64,000 nt of DNA from Pontederia crassipes (taxonomy: Eukaryota > Streptophyta > Magnoliopsida > Commelinales > Pontederiaceae). The position numbers were made by a program, and so were the translations under genes. Below, in pieces: positions 36,163 to 49,594 of the stretch (positions are counted from its first letter, which is position 1; every line of letters starts with the position of its first letter). The stretch lies in the NCBI GenBank assembly GCA_030549335.1, contig CM060195.1, forward strand, positions 28,958,874 to 29,022,873. Reading direction: 5' to 3'. Below the pieces are notes generated by a model, which did no database searches, was not told the origin of the DNA, and worked only from the letters and a program-made list of their open reading frames with translations.

Positions 36163-36488
36163 GGGTTGGTTTTGTTCATGGGTTGAGTAGAACCCCACCC
36201 GTGAACACCCCTAGGGGCTTCGACAATAATATTCGAGGAGGTTGATTATGTGGCCTTCGTCATTGATGCGCAATAGTGGATGGATTCACGCAAGTAAAAG
36301 TAAAAAGAGGAGCACTTGGTTTAAAAGATCGGTTGATATCTTGCATAGGAGCATGGCCAACGTAGTTGAAAAAGAGCAACCCAACAGTCAATCAATTCTT
36401 GCAGTAGTCTAGCAGCCTATCTTGGTGACACAGTAGCCGTCGCGATTGATCTTGGTGGCGCAATAGTCATCACAGCCGATCTGGTTGA
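36163..36488. other. Short unclassified spacer between two LTRs
   Basis: No gene is recognised. A small repeated motif, TCTTGGTG(A/G)C(A/G)CA(A/G)TAG, occurs near 36420 and 36451. The first bases continue the repeat-like flank seen before 26092. Confidence 0.4.
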
Positions 36489-37685
36489 TGTTGGGTCAAA
36501 GTTTTAATGTCATATAAAATTATGTTTTGATGATACAAACCTCGAATGATTAAAGTTAAAATGCGGAAAAAGTTTAAAAAAATGGATAACTTTATGCACT
36601 ACACTTTGATTAAATAATTAACATTGGATGAATATTGTCAAAGTTGTAGAAAATTCTGTTAGCTTTCCATAGGCTCCAAGATTATCTAATTTGGAATATT
36701 GTGCAAAATGTTATGCTCAAAATAGTGCAAGGCGGTCAACCTACCGGTCGAAGCTATGAAGTCCGGTCGAGCGATTGGAGATACCGGTCGACCGGTCAAC
36801 GCATAAAATATCCAAATCCATGTTGAGATTACACCGTCAATGCAACGGCCGACCGATCAACTCAACGGACGAAAATTAAAACTGTGAGACTATGTCGGTC
36901 GATTGACCGGTCGATAGTCCGTCGACCAACCAGCTGCGGCAACTGGAGAAATCAATGCAACGGTCATATAGACCAGTCGATCGGTCCATAAATGCGGTCG
37001 ACCGGTTCATTGCTGTGATGAATAGTAATGACTATATTTCAAGAAGAAAAATGTGAAATAAATTCTGGATAAATTTACCACATGCTAAGGTCTATACAAG
37101 AAGTGCCAAAGGCAGAAGCAAAAACATTCATCCAAGCATTGAAGAAAAACTTCAAGAAATCAAAATAAGATTATTTCTCTTGAAGTTATCATTTAGAGTT
37201 TTCTTTCTCTCTTTCGCTCTTGTGAAAAGATTTGCAAAAGAGAGAAACATTCTTGTTCAGAAAAATAGAAAGAGCTCATGTGTAAAAGAGATTCTAAATC
37301 TTACCTCTTGAGCAAGAGAAAATAATTATCTTCCTAGAATGAGAGGTTGCCTTGCCTCTCGAAGTGAAGAAAATGTGGTCGATGTAAAGGGCTTTCTTCC
37401 TTGCTCCATTTAGAATAAAGGAAGGGATTAGTTGAATCTCCGACGGTCTTGAGATCGAGAAGTCGAAGCAGGAACGTAGGCCAAGGTGTGACCGAACCTC
37501 GTAAATAACCACCGTGTCTTTGCGTTTGATTTTCTCTCTCTCTCCCCGTTCATATTATGTTTATGATCTGAATTGTAAAGTTTTTAAAAATCGATTTTGT
37601 GCTTCCACGACGATTTTTGTGAAATCGACATTTTTTATTTAACACCAATTCACCCACCCCTCTTGGTGCTCTTTGGGATCCTACA
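36489..37685 (+). mobile_element. Lone LTR of SIRE-like copia family
   Basis: It starts TGTTGGGTCAAAGTTTTAATG and ends TTTGGGATCCTACA, followed by ATTGATATAACAAG, a primer-site-like remnant. Flanking 5-mers GTTGA (36484-36488) and ATTGA (37686-37690) match at four of five. It contains ACCGGTCGACCGGT at 36783-36796 and CGGTCGACCG at 36995-37004. No internal domain follows, so it is a solo LTR or the stump of a truncated element. Confidence 0.72.
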
Positions 37686-40120
37686 ATTGATATAACAAGA
37701 ATTGTTGAGGAGAGAGAATGTTAGATTAAAATGGAATGGGTTGCACTTTTATTCTAGGCAGGAATGAACCAGACCATTCAAACGAATGGACACCCAAGAT
37801 GAAAAAGTAGAAAAGTAATTTAATAGCAGATTGTCGAATGGCTTTCGACGGTGCGACTAGGTACTAAGTAGCCTCCTTAGAAGTGCTAAGGGGCTCTTTA
37901 CCTGTTCAATATTATAAAAAGATTAAGGTCAGCGAATTTTATGCCTACAAGTTGACAACACCACATTTTACAAGAAGCGGCAAAAAAAAAAAAAAAAGAA
38001 AAGAAAAATCGATCCCACCCACACACACAAAAAAGGAACGTTTGATAAGTTATGTGAGAACTTCCATAAGATAAATATTACTATAATATTTATCTCTCCC
38101 TCTTTTTATTTTTTCATTTCTTATTTTTGAATTCTTAACAAGTTTATTTTGTCAACTCACCACCTTTTTTTCTCCTTCCGAAGGTTTAAATGTTCCTCCC
38201 TCTTTTTTTTCCTGTTATATCGTACATTTCTTTTCATTTGCGTTTTCTTGAACTATTTTTTTTCTCCACCAATTTCACCTTTAGCGTTTTCCTTTCCTCT
38301 TTTTTTTTCAACTTTTGAAGTTGAACCAATTTCATATAGTCGATTACTAGTTTGACTTGGTTCAATCCGATAAGACTCTTAGACATATTTGGATCTTACT
38401 GACAAAAATTATAAAGAATACTTTAATAAAATAAACGAAAATATTTGGATACACACATTCAAATATTTAAATAATATTAAAAAATTAATTAAAAATGTTT
38501 TAAAATATTCTAAAATTGAATTTAACGTCCTAAAATTTTTCTAAACGATTACAAGAAGACTCTATTACTTGAATCAAACATGCCATAAATCTAATTTTGA
38601 CATCCAACATAATTAGACTTGGTTAATCCAATCAATTTAAATAATGGATAAAATAATGACAATAATATTAAGTCAATTTATATGAATTTAATTAAAATTC
38701 AATTAAGTTAAGGGATCATTCTTTTTCTCCAATAAAATTGAACCAACTTAGACAATAAGGTTAAGGGATAACTCATGGTTCCTACTCGACCTGTATACTT
38801 GCAGAAGTGTGGACTATCGAATTTAAGTTAACTTATTGACTAAGTATTGTCCTAAAATTAATATTCCTTAAACTCTGCATCATTATGTACCAATTTAATT
38901 TTATCAACAATTAAAAATGTAAAACAACCAATAATTATGAAATAGAGAATGTCAATGTCATATGGACAAATCATATCACGTAGAATAATTAATCGAGATG
39001 GCTATGGTCATTAATGTTGATTTATGAATAGAAAGTAATAATACTAATAAGGTGATTATCACTAATATTGGTTTAGATTGATGATGGAGATACATATGAT
39101 TAACAATAGGAAGGATAAAACGATCAATGGACATAAATCAGGTTCCAATAGATTTTGGTCAACTATTTTTTTGAATTGAATAAGGCCATAGAAGGCATGG
39201 ACCAATTCTCTAGAATGACGTGAACCGACACAAAACTTTAGGACAAGTATGCATGTCCTACAAAATGTATAGGATTGCAACTAAACCTTTCTTTCATAAG
39301 TTAATTCACAATTATTCATATCCAAAAAATTATTATGACATTACACTTTGTTGCTTTTGATTTTCGTTGAAAGTAGACATCCAAGGGCCTTAAATATAAA
39401 ATTATCATTTTTTAATCCCTTGTCAATTTTCCTCAAAAAATCCATAATAACCTTAACTATTGTGTTTCAATATCTGAAAGATGAGAATTATTATAATTAT
39501 AACTTGGTGTACAGAGATCCTTTTCCAAATATTCTAGTGGTATAGAAAGCTATCAATCTCTACTATGATGTCCTAAAATATCATAATTTTATTTCAATGT
39601 TATTTTGAACATATTTTAGAAATTCATCTTGCTACTTTTTGTGACATCCTAACAACATGTCGATATTTCATCATTAACTATCTGTATCTCTAACTTAGAT
39701 GATTCTTGATTTGAAAGAAACTAAACTTCAAGATCTATCTTTCTAAAAATTTTCATAACTTCTGAATTGAAAAACTTATCCAAAATTCATTAAGAACAAT
39801 CTTTATGGAATATGGAAAAAAAGTGAAAAATGATTTCCTACAAATAATCACAAAACACCTTATAGAAAATTTGAATTCAACCATTCAATACTTTACCGTT
39901 TCATTCTATTAAAAAGTTCATATTCATGGATGGACTGAAGAAACAATATGTGCATCAACGAGAAAATGTGCCGAGAAGGCACGACTTTCATGTACTTCTC
40001 ATCTTCTTAGTCTCGTCCTTGTTGATTGATGTCATCTTCCCTTGGCCACCGCCTTGAGAATGAAAAGAGATGGTCGACTGGTTTGGCGGAGGAAAAATAA
40101 AATCATGGATAGACATACAT
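37686..40120. other. Gene-free AT-rich interval
   Basis: No recognisable coding region on either strand; short frames here are not supported by any motif. Low-complexity A and T runs occur at about 37982-38010 and 38200-38320. Confidence 0.55.
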
Positions 40121-40372
40121 ACATACGTACATACATATATATGTATATATATATATGTGTGTGTGTGGGTTAAGTTATGGTGAAACCGTGCAATCCTATA
40201 GTTCTTGGCTATTAGATTGATTCATTTCGATCTGACAGTCCAAAGCACAAGCAATCTGAATCATTGGATCAAAATAATACCAATTTAATGACCTAGAACT
40301 ATGGGATTGCAGGGTGCAATCACATATTGTGATTGCATCTTAATACACACACACATATATATAAATATAAAG
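40121..40372. mobile_element. Foldback MITE flanked by mirrored microsatellites
   Basis: Left arm GCAATCCTATAGTTCTTGGC and right arm CTAGAACTATGGGATTGC are inverted copies, with further pairing across TTAGATTGATTCATTT and AATAATACCAATTTAA. Outside them TTAAG-type ends are mirrored, then (AT)n(GT)n on the left and (AC)n(AT)n on the right. The whole would fold into a long hairpin. No protein is encoded and the target duplication is hidden by the microsatellites. Confidence 0.65.
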
Positions 40373-41357
40373 AGAGAGAGAGAGAGAGAAAGAGACAGAT
40401 GTAATGTCATGATAGGATGAGATTGTTAAACAACCTTTATTGCAACAAGTATGCTCTTATCCTTGGATTATTTAATCTTTATCTCATTTTTTTATCATAT
40501 CTCTTCATTATTTTCTTTCTCATCTTCCCTACAAATCTTGAACGTTAAACAAGTCATAAATTTATTTAGGTTATAGTCTCGATCATGTTTAATCATTTGA
40601 TCTTTGCTTGAACTACATACTAAATAGATAAATATATAGGTAGAATTAGAATAGTTGCACAACAAACATGTCAATTTTTGTACAAAACAAGCAAATATCC
40701 TTGGCCCAGTAAAAGAAAGATAAAGCTAACTTATTTTGGTCAATGAAAATGTAATACTAAAAAATAGTGTATCAAGAAGGAGTTGAGAAAATAAATTGTA
40801 GATCAATAAGTCATAGATGAGAATCATCTCAATATTTGAGATAGATACTTTGTTGTTGTTCAACATCATTGAAGCTTCAACTAAAAGTAACAAGGGTGCT
40901 TCAATATAGAAAGCATAGGGTGTAGGAACTAAATGAAACATATCAAAGTGAGAGGTGTGATTTCAATTTTTTGTAAAGCACAAATGAATAAGATAACATT
41001 TGTTGATGACCACATGATGAAAACATCATAAATTTGTAATGTAAATATTAATATTTATTTGCATTTATATTAAGATCAACTATTTCTATTAGAAATGCAA
41101 CTCATGGTTGAATTTGAAATAGAATATCACGATGATTCAGGATAGAACTTCCATATAATTTAGATTTCAATAAAGATGACTAACTCGTCCACTTAAAAGT
41201 TCAACACTTTAAAAATCAGAAGCAATTGTATGATAACAAGCAACCATAACAAGCCAAAAACTAATATCAATGATAAATAATCTTCAAGCTACACAAAAAT
41301 CACAATAGAATAATTCATCATGGTTGTCTCATTAAAGAAATAAACTCCCCCTCTAAG

Positions 41358-42535
41358 CTATAATTCCTTGTATCTTGACTTGGTGCTTGCACAATTAGAC
41401 GATGCAGAACAAGATATGTCAAGTAAAGATGCATTTTCTTCATTGCCTACTGCATTCCCAGTCAATGTTCCTATTACCTTAGCTTTTTGCAAACATTGCA
41501 GTTGGACATGTACGTCCCTCATTGTGGGTCTTTCACTCCCTTTTAACTTAAGGCATTGCTTTGCAAGTTTGGAAACTTCGAGAAGCTCTTCTCTCATTCC
41601 TTCTTCCAATACTCGAGCTTCCATCAATTCAAATTGACGATTTTCTTGTAGTGCTAGAAGAAATCGGGTTACTAGATTTCCTTCTTCTTCACTTTGTGCT
41701 AAAGAAATTGGCTTTTCCCTCGTTAGAAGCTCCAAAAGAATTACTCCAAAACTATACACATCACTTTTCTCAGTTAGTTTAGATGTATGATAGTATTCTG
41801 GATCTAGATATCCATATGTACCTTGTATAGCTGTGAATATATGAGTTTGATCTAGTGGAATATGTCTTGAAGCTCCAAAGTCAGATACCTTTGTTGTATA
41901 GTAGTCATCCAAGAGTATGTTTGAGGATTTTATGTCCCTATGAAAAATTGCGACAGAAGCAAACGAGTGCAAATATGCAAGTGCTCCTACGGTTTCCACA
42001 AGAATTCTCAAACGATCTCTCCATGGTAACGATGCATTAAGCTCTTGGTTATGGAGGTGATAAAAAAGAGTTCCATTTGAGATGAACTCATATACCAACA
42101 AAGGGACTTCAGTCTCTAGGAAACATCCAAAAAGTTTCACAATATTCCTATGATTGACTTGAGATAGAATAGTAACTTCGTTTATGAATTCATCTATTTC
42201 TCTTTTCACTATGATTTTTTATTTTTTGATTGCAACAACACGTTGATCCGATAATATTCCTTTGTAGACTGTTCCATGACCACCATGACCAAGAATTCTT
42301 GAATTATCAAAATTGTTCGTTGCATTCTTGAGTTCTTCTAGTGAAAATATTTTTGTTTTCTCAGCAACATCTTTGTTAGATGAAATGAGTTGTTGAAGCA
42401 ACAAGCCATGATTTTTGGGAAAATTTCTTTCTCTAGTTCTCTTTTCACTTATCTTCTTCCATTTCCAAGCACAAAGAACTGATGTCATGGCTATAGCTAG
42501 TGTACCAAACCCAGTAAGCACACCGATAATGGCAC
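41358..42535 (-). pseudogene. WAK exon 3: transmembrane segment and kinase domain
   Basis: The acceptor ATGCAG precedes [20 protein letters not shown], a membrane span followed by basic KWKKISEKR. The kinase begins [14 protein letters not shown], with glycine loop [12 protein letters not shown] and lysine motif VVAIKK. TAA at 42219-42221 follows directly, then the same frame goes on through INEVTILSQVNHRNIVKLFG. It continues through the catalytic HRDIKSSNILLD, DFG, GTYGYLDPEYY and DVYSFGVILLELLT motifs to a TAG at 41358. Apart from the one stop, all catalytic residues (K, E, HRD, DFG) are present, so decay looks recent. A cytoplasmic serine-rich tail closes it, as in the family. Confidence 0.9.
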
Positions 42536-42632
42536 CTGCATATTTTCTTGATTAATAATCAATATCAAGTTTTCTTGCCACAACGTACAGTTTTTTCATT
42601 GTATATGATCAATAAAGTTCTCCAATACCTAC

Positions 42633-42785
42633 CTAAAAGGAGACTCTTCCTCTTTTGGCCAATGCACGGCCCTTTTGTGGGATCACCATGAGTCCCTGGT
42701 GGACAAGTACAAGTGTAGTTCCCAAGCATATTTACTCAATCTCCATAGCAGACATATCTTTCGGGAATTTGACATTCATCAATAT
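42633..42785 (-). pseudogene. WAK exon 2: calcium-binding EGF with nonsense codon
   Basis: The exon is preceded by TTGTTAG (acceptor) and followed by GTAGGT (donor). It reads IDECQIPERYVCYGD, then TGA at 42736-42738, then VNMLGNYTCTCPPGTHGDP. In this domain the residue at the stop is a conserved cysteine, so one base change would explain it. The exon ends KRKSLLL just before the membrane span, as in WAK genes. It is too short to stand out as an open frame. Confidence 0.85.
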
Positions 42786-45700
42786 CTAACAAGCAACAAC
42801 GAGATCCAATTAATGATCGGCAGAAAGTAAAAAGATACATGTATTTTCTTTTTCTTAGCTTAGATTTTATTTGTTGGAGTAGGTATGAATATTATATTAT
42901 TAGGCCACTTTTTTGGCATTCTTAACTTTGAGAAAAAAAGAACTCTTAAAAATGGGTTAGAGGCTCTGTAGAAAAAAAAAGCAAATAGAAAGATATTGTA
43001 TTTTTTTATTGAAGGTGTAAACTTGGTGTAACAAACAACCCAAAAAGTTTCAAAACAGTGACTCTTGAAAGTATACTACGTATTTCTCATAGTACGGTTG
43101 CCTTTGTTAATCAATATTCATGCATCTAATGGTATTTTTGGCAAAACAAGTATTCCACCTTTTAACAATTTAAAAAACCCATGAATTAAGAAATAAAAAT
43201 GGAGTTTTTGCTAAATGGACCTCTTGCTCCATATCCCATACCACAAGCTAAGGCCTTATTGTTTATTTAATTTATATTTTCTTATCCAGTGTGATGAAAC
43301 TATTAAAAGAACAAATACTTAACTGATCACACATTATATTTACGATGTATTTTTTATTTTTATGTTATATATATATATATATTACTTATGAAAAATGTTG
43401 TTTTAAAATTATAATTTATTGATATTTTAAAACATATATATGCTAATATCTAGATATCGTTTTTATTTACTTTATTTAGTGTTCACCTATATATATAATA
43501 ACGATTATATATATACACAAAAGGAAATGAATCTGTATGCACGTTTCATATCACTTGCATGTCAAGTAGTATTAATGTATTATGCATATGTTTTTTTATA
43601 TCTTTCTATTCTCATAATTAAAAAAAATATTGACGATAATAAAATAGTAATTCAAATTATCAATAATAATTATATTTTAAAATTTAAATTATTATGAACT
43701 TCTGAATATTATTAATCTTGATAATATATATAATCATCATCCAAATTATTATAAAGAAAGATATTAAACAAAACACAGATTCATTTGATACAAGAAATGA
43801 ATGGTATTTGACTTATCATAACACCTTAAAATGAGTAAGAACTAGTGAAAGTTCTATTGGCTTGCATACAATGACTCAAAAAAGTGCAAACTGTGCTTGG
43901 ACAGGTTAAATTGAGATTAACTTTATCTCAAGCCAGCAAGGCCCATAATTTTGCGTCATCCTGAGTGGAGACACCCTTTTTTTGTGTGCGTCAGATATAT
44001 AATACTTATTAATGAATAAATTAGGAAAATACAAAATTTAAGATCTAAAAAAATAAAAAAATGGGTTATATTTTTTTGTACTAAGATTTGGATGAATAAA
44101 AATATTATGATTATTATGTATATAATATATATAATATTGTTATAATATATAATTAAATAATTAAATACATAATAGAAAAAAATTCGTTCTACACCGCCCG
44201 GACCCGTGCTTGGGTTCGCACTAGGCATGCCCATAACCCTGCTGGGCAACCTAGCACAGTCCAATAGGCCATGCCCGCCCAACCAAATTCCGTGCGGGCA
44301 TAGTCCCGAGCTAGCACACGAAAGTCCACTTCTACGACTATTATTGCTTTGCTCGGCTCGGCTCCATTAATTAGGCATCCTTTTACACTCTTTTCCCCAT
44401 GTGAAATTTGACTCTTCTTTGGTTGTCTATTTCTTTAACCCTATGCAAAAATTATCTCATAAAAAAAAGTAATCTTGTTGGTGCTTTTTCCCACGTTGTC
44501 CATTCATCCCAACGAGATTTCTCACTTTTAAAGCACCCTTATCTCTTTTGTCATTTTTAGGATAGACCAGCTACGTATAAGGACCAAGACTCCGACATTC
44601 TTTTATACTTTGTATTTTATTTTTATTGCCCTATGGAATAGTGGCAACTGATTAATTCAAAGTTTTGATGGAAGAGCAAAACAATACTCCTGGACCAAGT
44701 GATGAACTTGGACTACTAACTCCCAGAAGTATACTAGGGCACAAACCCTAACTAGCTATGCCAGAGGGGCATAACCAACCATTTAAAATATCATATTATA
44801 TAATATTTCTAATTCAAAATAGTATGAATTGATATTAATTTTTTATGGTCAATAAATCATTTCTATATATTGTATTTATGAATAAATATTTTATTTCAAG
44901 TATTTTATATAATATTTAATTTACCCTCAAAATAAAATATTTTTTATTTATAAGGTAGAATCCTGCAATCATCGAGTCGATTCTATGATATTCAATCCTT
45001 AAGACACCTTATGAACTGACCTCAAGAAAATTATCCTAATAATCTCGGTTGTTAGTAGGACACCCTCCTAATTACCTATATTTGTTATTTCTCATATTTT
45101 ACAATTCCATCACTAAAGCGAACAAAGAGAAGTATATTACTCATATTTGTTATTTCTATATTATGGCAATGCACATTTATGTGTAGGAAGGTTGATAAGG
45201 TATACATCTAGATTTTATAGTCTTATGATTATAATCCACAAGTGACTCCAATCTTTCAAGATCTTATAATTAGTTGGATATGGGTTAGATCTTTTGATCT
45301 CATATGATTAATTTGAATACTAAAAAAGTAGTTTTTTTATCCACAACAATAAAATACAGATGACATTCAATCTTTTTATTTCATTTTATTATTGTAATCT
45401 TAATTTATGTATCTCTAAATTATGAAATTACCACATGTGTTCTTGACCTATCAAAGTGCAATTTAACGTACTTTAGTTTGAAAATTCTATAAAATAATTA
45501 TTAGTGTTAGAAAATATATTTTTATCAATAGGCATTCTTAATATGATCATACAATCATCTATCTTATAGGCCCTTTACAATCATATGTAAGATTTTGATC
45601 TTTAAAATCATGATGTGTAGCACTATATTTAATGCACTAAATTTGAAGAGTTATTTAATTATGCATCATAGATTAATTAATTACTTTGTATCTTTGTATA

Positions 45701-48006
45701 ATATTCTTTTAGATGGAGGAATATACTACAAATATATTACACACATTGCATTAATGGAAAATGTTCATTTGACAAATTGTACACATACTCTAGCACCTCA
45801 CTTTGTGACGCCCCAAAAAATCCAAGTTTTACACTATGCAATATATTTATTATTGCTATTTCTTTTTATAATAATTGGATTTTTTCACGTACTTAGAACC
45901 TAAGTTTTTAAAGATTTTGGATTGAATCTAAGTCATTTTTTAATAAGAAATGGAATGAAAACTAGAAAAAAAGTACAATGCAAGGATGGACATCCATCTC
46001 CAACAATAGATGCAAGAGAAGAATGCAATACATGTAGTCTTTTCTTTGGTATCCAACTCTAGGTATATAGGAAGCGGTGTCGACGACCCAACTTGCGCGA
46101 GCCTACAGAGCGCATTGTCCATAGGTTGAAGGTCGAACCATCATTGATCCTAACTTATTTGGATAAGTCACATCGCTTTCTTCCTCACTTTCTTCCCTTT
46201 CTTCCGTTTGTGTCGCGTACTTAATAGTGACAGATGAGACTCACAAGAAAATGAATTCATATCTAGGGTGGAGTGCTAAGCGAGGAAGAGCCACTTACCA
46301 CTCCACCCCACCCGTGTATTTGGGTTTAGCATAGTATGTGGGGTAGTTAGCATAATATTGTCTTTGTGGACAATACATACAATAATGAATATCTTTTGGA
46401 CAGAAGCAGAGGGAAAAGTTTTCCAATGGAAAAATTGAGTATATAGGCCTATAAAAGACCTCTGAAGACACCAAGGAAATGGGTTGTGTCTAATCAAATA
46501 ATATTAATTAATGTGTAAGAGAGTGTTGAGAGCAAGTCCTTGTATTTCTTGTTGTGCTTGAGAGTTCAATGTAGTAGAGGTTATCATCTTATCTATCGAG
46601 CGAAGAAAATGGTGTGATCAATATAAGGGTTATTTTCTTCTAGATTCAAAGAAAGAATTGATAATGGAATTTGGTCAAGAAGTAGGAGCTAAGACATAGG
46701 CCATGGAATTGAGGAACTCATTAACAAATTTTAAGTTTGTTTTTCATTCTCTTTGGTTCCCTTGTTTTTGATTGAAACTATTACCTATTGATCTAAATGC
46801 TTGGATTCTTGAATATCGAGAGGTTTTTGGGTTTTGATTCTATATACCAATTCCTTCTAGAGTTGGTTCTAAGTGATCTAACAAATGATGTCAATGTTGA
46901 AGTTCTAAGAGCCATCCCCTCCATGCTGGGTCTCAACTTTCCCTCTTTGAAATACCTAACTTGTCTCTATAGAATATATCCTAGTGTTCACTCACCAATT
47001 CCATTGGAGGGTAAAATTTTCCATTGGAGGTCCTCCCCTTGCAGTTGATGGTCATCCTTGCTTACTTATTCTTTTGGTCTCTTCTTGTTCCACATTAGTT
47101 GTTCCTAATCTTTATGAAGTAGCATCATTGGAGAGTTGTTCTCATTAATAAATTCTTGACTTTTGCCCCCCAAAAATTCAGCATCTATGTGCAAAAGAAA
47201 GAAACTCGTCAAAATAAAAGAAAATTTCATTACTTGAGTAATTTGTATAATATCATAAATAATTTTTACAATTATCCAACTTTGGCCTCACATCTTTATT
47301 TTATAACTAATGATTCCCACACTTCATTTCTACACTTTGATCCTCCATTTTTTATAACAAAATAGTCCTCTAACACGTAAATGATAATAAAATGGATTAA
47401 AATTATCATTTATAATATATGAACTGTAACATATAAAATGTAAGAGGAAAATATTGTCCTTTTGTAACATACAAGATGTAAGAGTAAAATAATAAATGAT
47501 AATGAAAATGGAGTAAGATTATCATTTTGTTGAGGTGAATGAGATCAAGTGATAAATATGTCTTGTCCAACTCAAACTATTGATCTAGTGTTTTTTTAGA
47601 AATTACAGGGTCCAAATAACTTGCTCTTTGAGTGTGAAGTGTCAATCACTTCCACACTCTAGTCAATGACAGATACAATGGTAGGCCCCTCATTTTTATT
47701 TTGTATAATATAATGCATTATTTTATTATATGTTAATATAACTATATACTAAAATATTATACATCATTTTGAGTTGGATGCTACAATATTAGCGTTTGTG
47801 GAAATACGTTTATTGGTCAAAGGGACCATTTTAGTTACAATCTCTCAGTTAAGGGATAATTTTAGTACAAAGTAGATGGTAAACAAATTGAGTATATACC
47901 AACCAAAGTCAGATATGTAAGCATCCGTAGAATGCACCAAAAAAAAAAAAGATGAGAGATAAAATCAATTTGGAGATGAAAAGACAACTTTATCTTTTAA
48001 TCCAAC
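42786..48006. other. WAK intron 1, part with old repeat remnants
   Basis: Mostly AT-rich sequence without coding signal. At 45804 TGTGACGCCCCAAAAAATCC looks like an LTR start. At 46501-46780 text such as GGTCAAGAAGTAGGAGC and GACATAGGCCATGG resembles the 3' half of the SIRE-like LTRs. At about 44640-44780, minus strand, TAGCTAGTTAGGG and AAGTTCATCAC are spaced like pol III A and B boxes, so a second old SINE is possible. None of these can be bounded. Confidence 0.4.
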
Positions 48007-48368
48007 TGTTAAATAATGCTTTGAATCCTATTTTAACTAGAAAACTGTTTGGATTCAAAAAACTAAAAGGAAATCTGTCTGACATATTATGTATATTTTC
48101 TTATCATGAGATTGTTAAGGAATTGATTTATTTCCTTATTACAAGATAGGTGTCCTATTTTTGGAATTAATATAAAGTTTCAGTTGGTCTCTAATTCTTA
48201 TCATCTGTTAAAGGGAGTGCATATATAAACTCCCTAGGGTTTCCAAAGAGAAAACAATCTAATCTAGTAATCCTCTTTTGTTTCTTTCATTTAATATAAT
48301 TCTGTGTCGCCTTAAATTTCTCGAGTTTTCTCACGGTGCATAATTTCTCTCATGCATAAATCCTAATA
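48007..48368 (+). repeat. 5' LTR of the intronic copia element
   Basis: Opens TGTTAAATAATGCTTTG and closes TCCTAATA, with CA changed to TA. It is similar along its length to 51803-52149. ATATATAAACTCCC near 48222 could be the TATA box of the LTR promoter. Confidence 0.85.
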
Positions 48369-48371
48369 AAC

Positions 48372-48384
48372 TAGTATCAGAGCG
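48372..48384 (+). promoter_or_regulatory. Primer binding site, tRNA-iMet type
   Basis: TAGTATCAGAGCG matches the initiator-Met primer site TGGTATCAGAGC except for one G-to-A change. It starts 3 bp after the 5' LTR. Confidence 0.75.
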
Positions 48385-48418
48385 AGACTTCATCGTCGAT
48401 CCTCTGTTAGGCGTAGAG

Positions 48419-49579
48419 ATGGCATCGCACAATGTCAACATCGAGAAATTTACAGGACGAAACAGTTTCAGTCTTTGACATATCAAGATGCGGGCACTTC
48501 TGAAACAACAGGGAGTATGGGCGCCGCTCGCGAACGTGTCGAAGAATAAACCGAAGGAGGAAGACTCGAAGGGCAAAGAAAAGGAGTCCGACCTCACAAG
48601 TTTGGTGGCACAGGAAGAGAAGACACACTCTATGATCCTATTGTGTCTGGCGGACGAGGTGATTATCGAAGTCGTCGATCAAGAGACGACGGCCGGTCTG
48701 TGGTCGAAACTTGAAAGTCTTTAAATGATCAAGTCTCTGACCAACAAGTTGCTATTAAAGTAACGTTTGTTCGCCCTCCGCATGCAAGAAGGTACCCCTC
48801 TGAAAGATCATCTTGATTAGATGAATATTCTATTGATGGAATTACGAAATATAGATGTGAAGATTGAAGATGAAGATGCTGCCCTACTTCTATTAGTGTC
48901 TCTTCCTCTGTTGTATGAAAATTTCGTACAATCTGTTATCATCGAAAGAGACACAATTACTCTGGAAGAAGTAAGATCGAGTCTACATACTTGTGAACTT
49001 CGTCATAGGGCGTCTGGCAAGGCTGTGAAGATTTAGGCCGTAGGGTTGGTAACAACCATAGAAAAGACAAACCCTAAAAAGGGTAAGTCGAAAAGAAAGA
49101 AGAACATTAATCCGAAGAACATCTGCAACTACTGCAAAGAACCGGGTCACTGGAAGATGGATTGCCCCAAGAAGAAGAAGAAAAATATGATTGCTGCAAT
49201 AGCTCACCAGAATAGCGAATCTGATGATGATTTGACTCTTATGGTGTCTGATCAGGGATGTTTGGAGAAGAGTTGGGTTCTCGACTCAGGATGTTCCTAT
49301 CATGTGACTCCGCACAGAGAGTGGTTCTCGACTTATAAGAAGATTGATGGTGGAAACGTCATCATGAGCAATGATGCAACCTGTAAAATAGTTGGAATCG
49401 GCTCAATTCATATCAGAACTCATGACAATCGAGTGAAGACATTGACAGAGGTCCGTCATGTTCCGCAATTGAAGAAAAAATTGATATCATTAGGAGTTCT
49501 GGACTCCAAAAGATGTCGGATGTCTGTCGCAGAAGATATTCTCACGGTCACCAAGAGTGATGTTGAAGTCATGAGATGA
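48419..49579 (+). pseudogene. Copia gag and protease, broken
   Basis: The ATG at 48419 gives MASHNVNIEKFTGRNSFSL, then TGA at 48476-48478 where tryptophan is usual. Gag text resumes in the same frame (KMRALLKQQGVW) with further stops near 48722. A CX2CX4HX4C knuckle CNYCKEPGHWKMDC is encoded at 49124-49165. A protease core WVLDSGCSYHVTP follows, with its DSG triad starting at 49283. In the family the product forms the particle shell and matures it. It cannot be made whole here because of at least four stops. Confidence 0.85.
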
Positions 49580-49594
49580 GTCAGGCAAAAATCC

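Noticed and set aside
38149-38355. Plus-strand phenylalanine-rich frame of 68 codons
   Set aside because: It arises from T-rich low-complexity DNA with no start context or homology signal.
41358-42521. Kinase frames taken as a separate complete receptor-like kinase gene
   Set aside because: They begin at a splice acceptor, are in phase with an EGF exon upstream, and contain an internal stop. They are the last exon of the WAK pseudogene.
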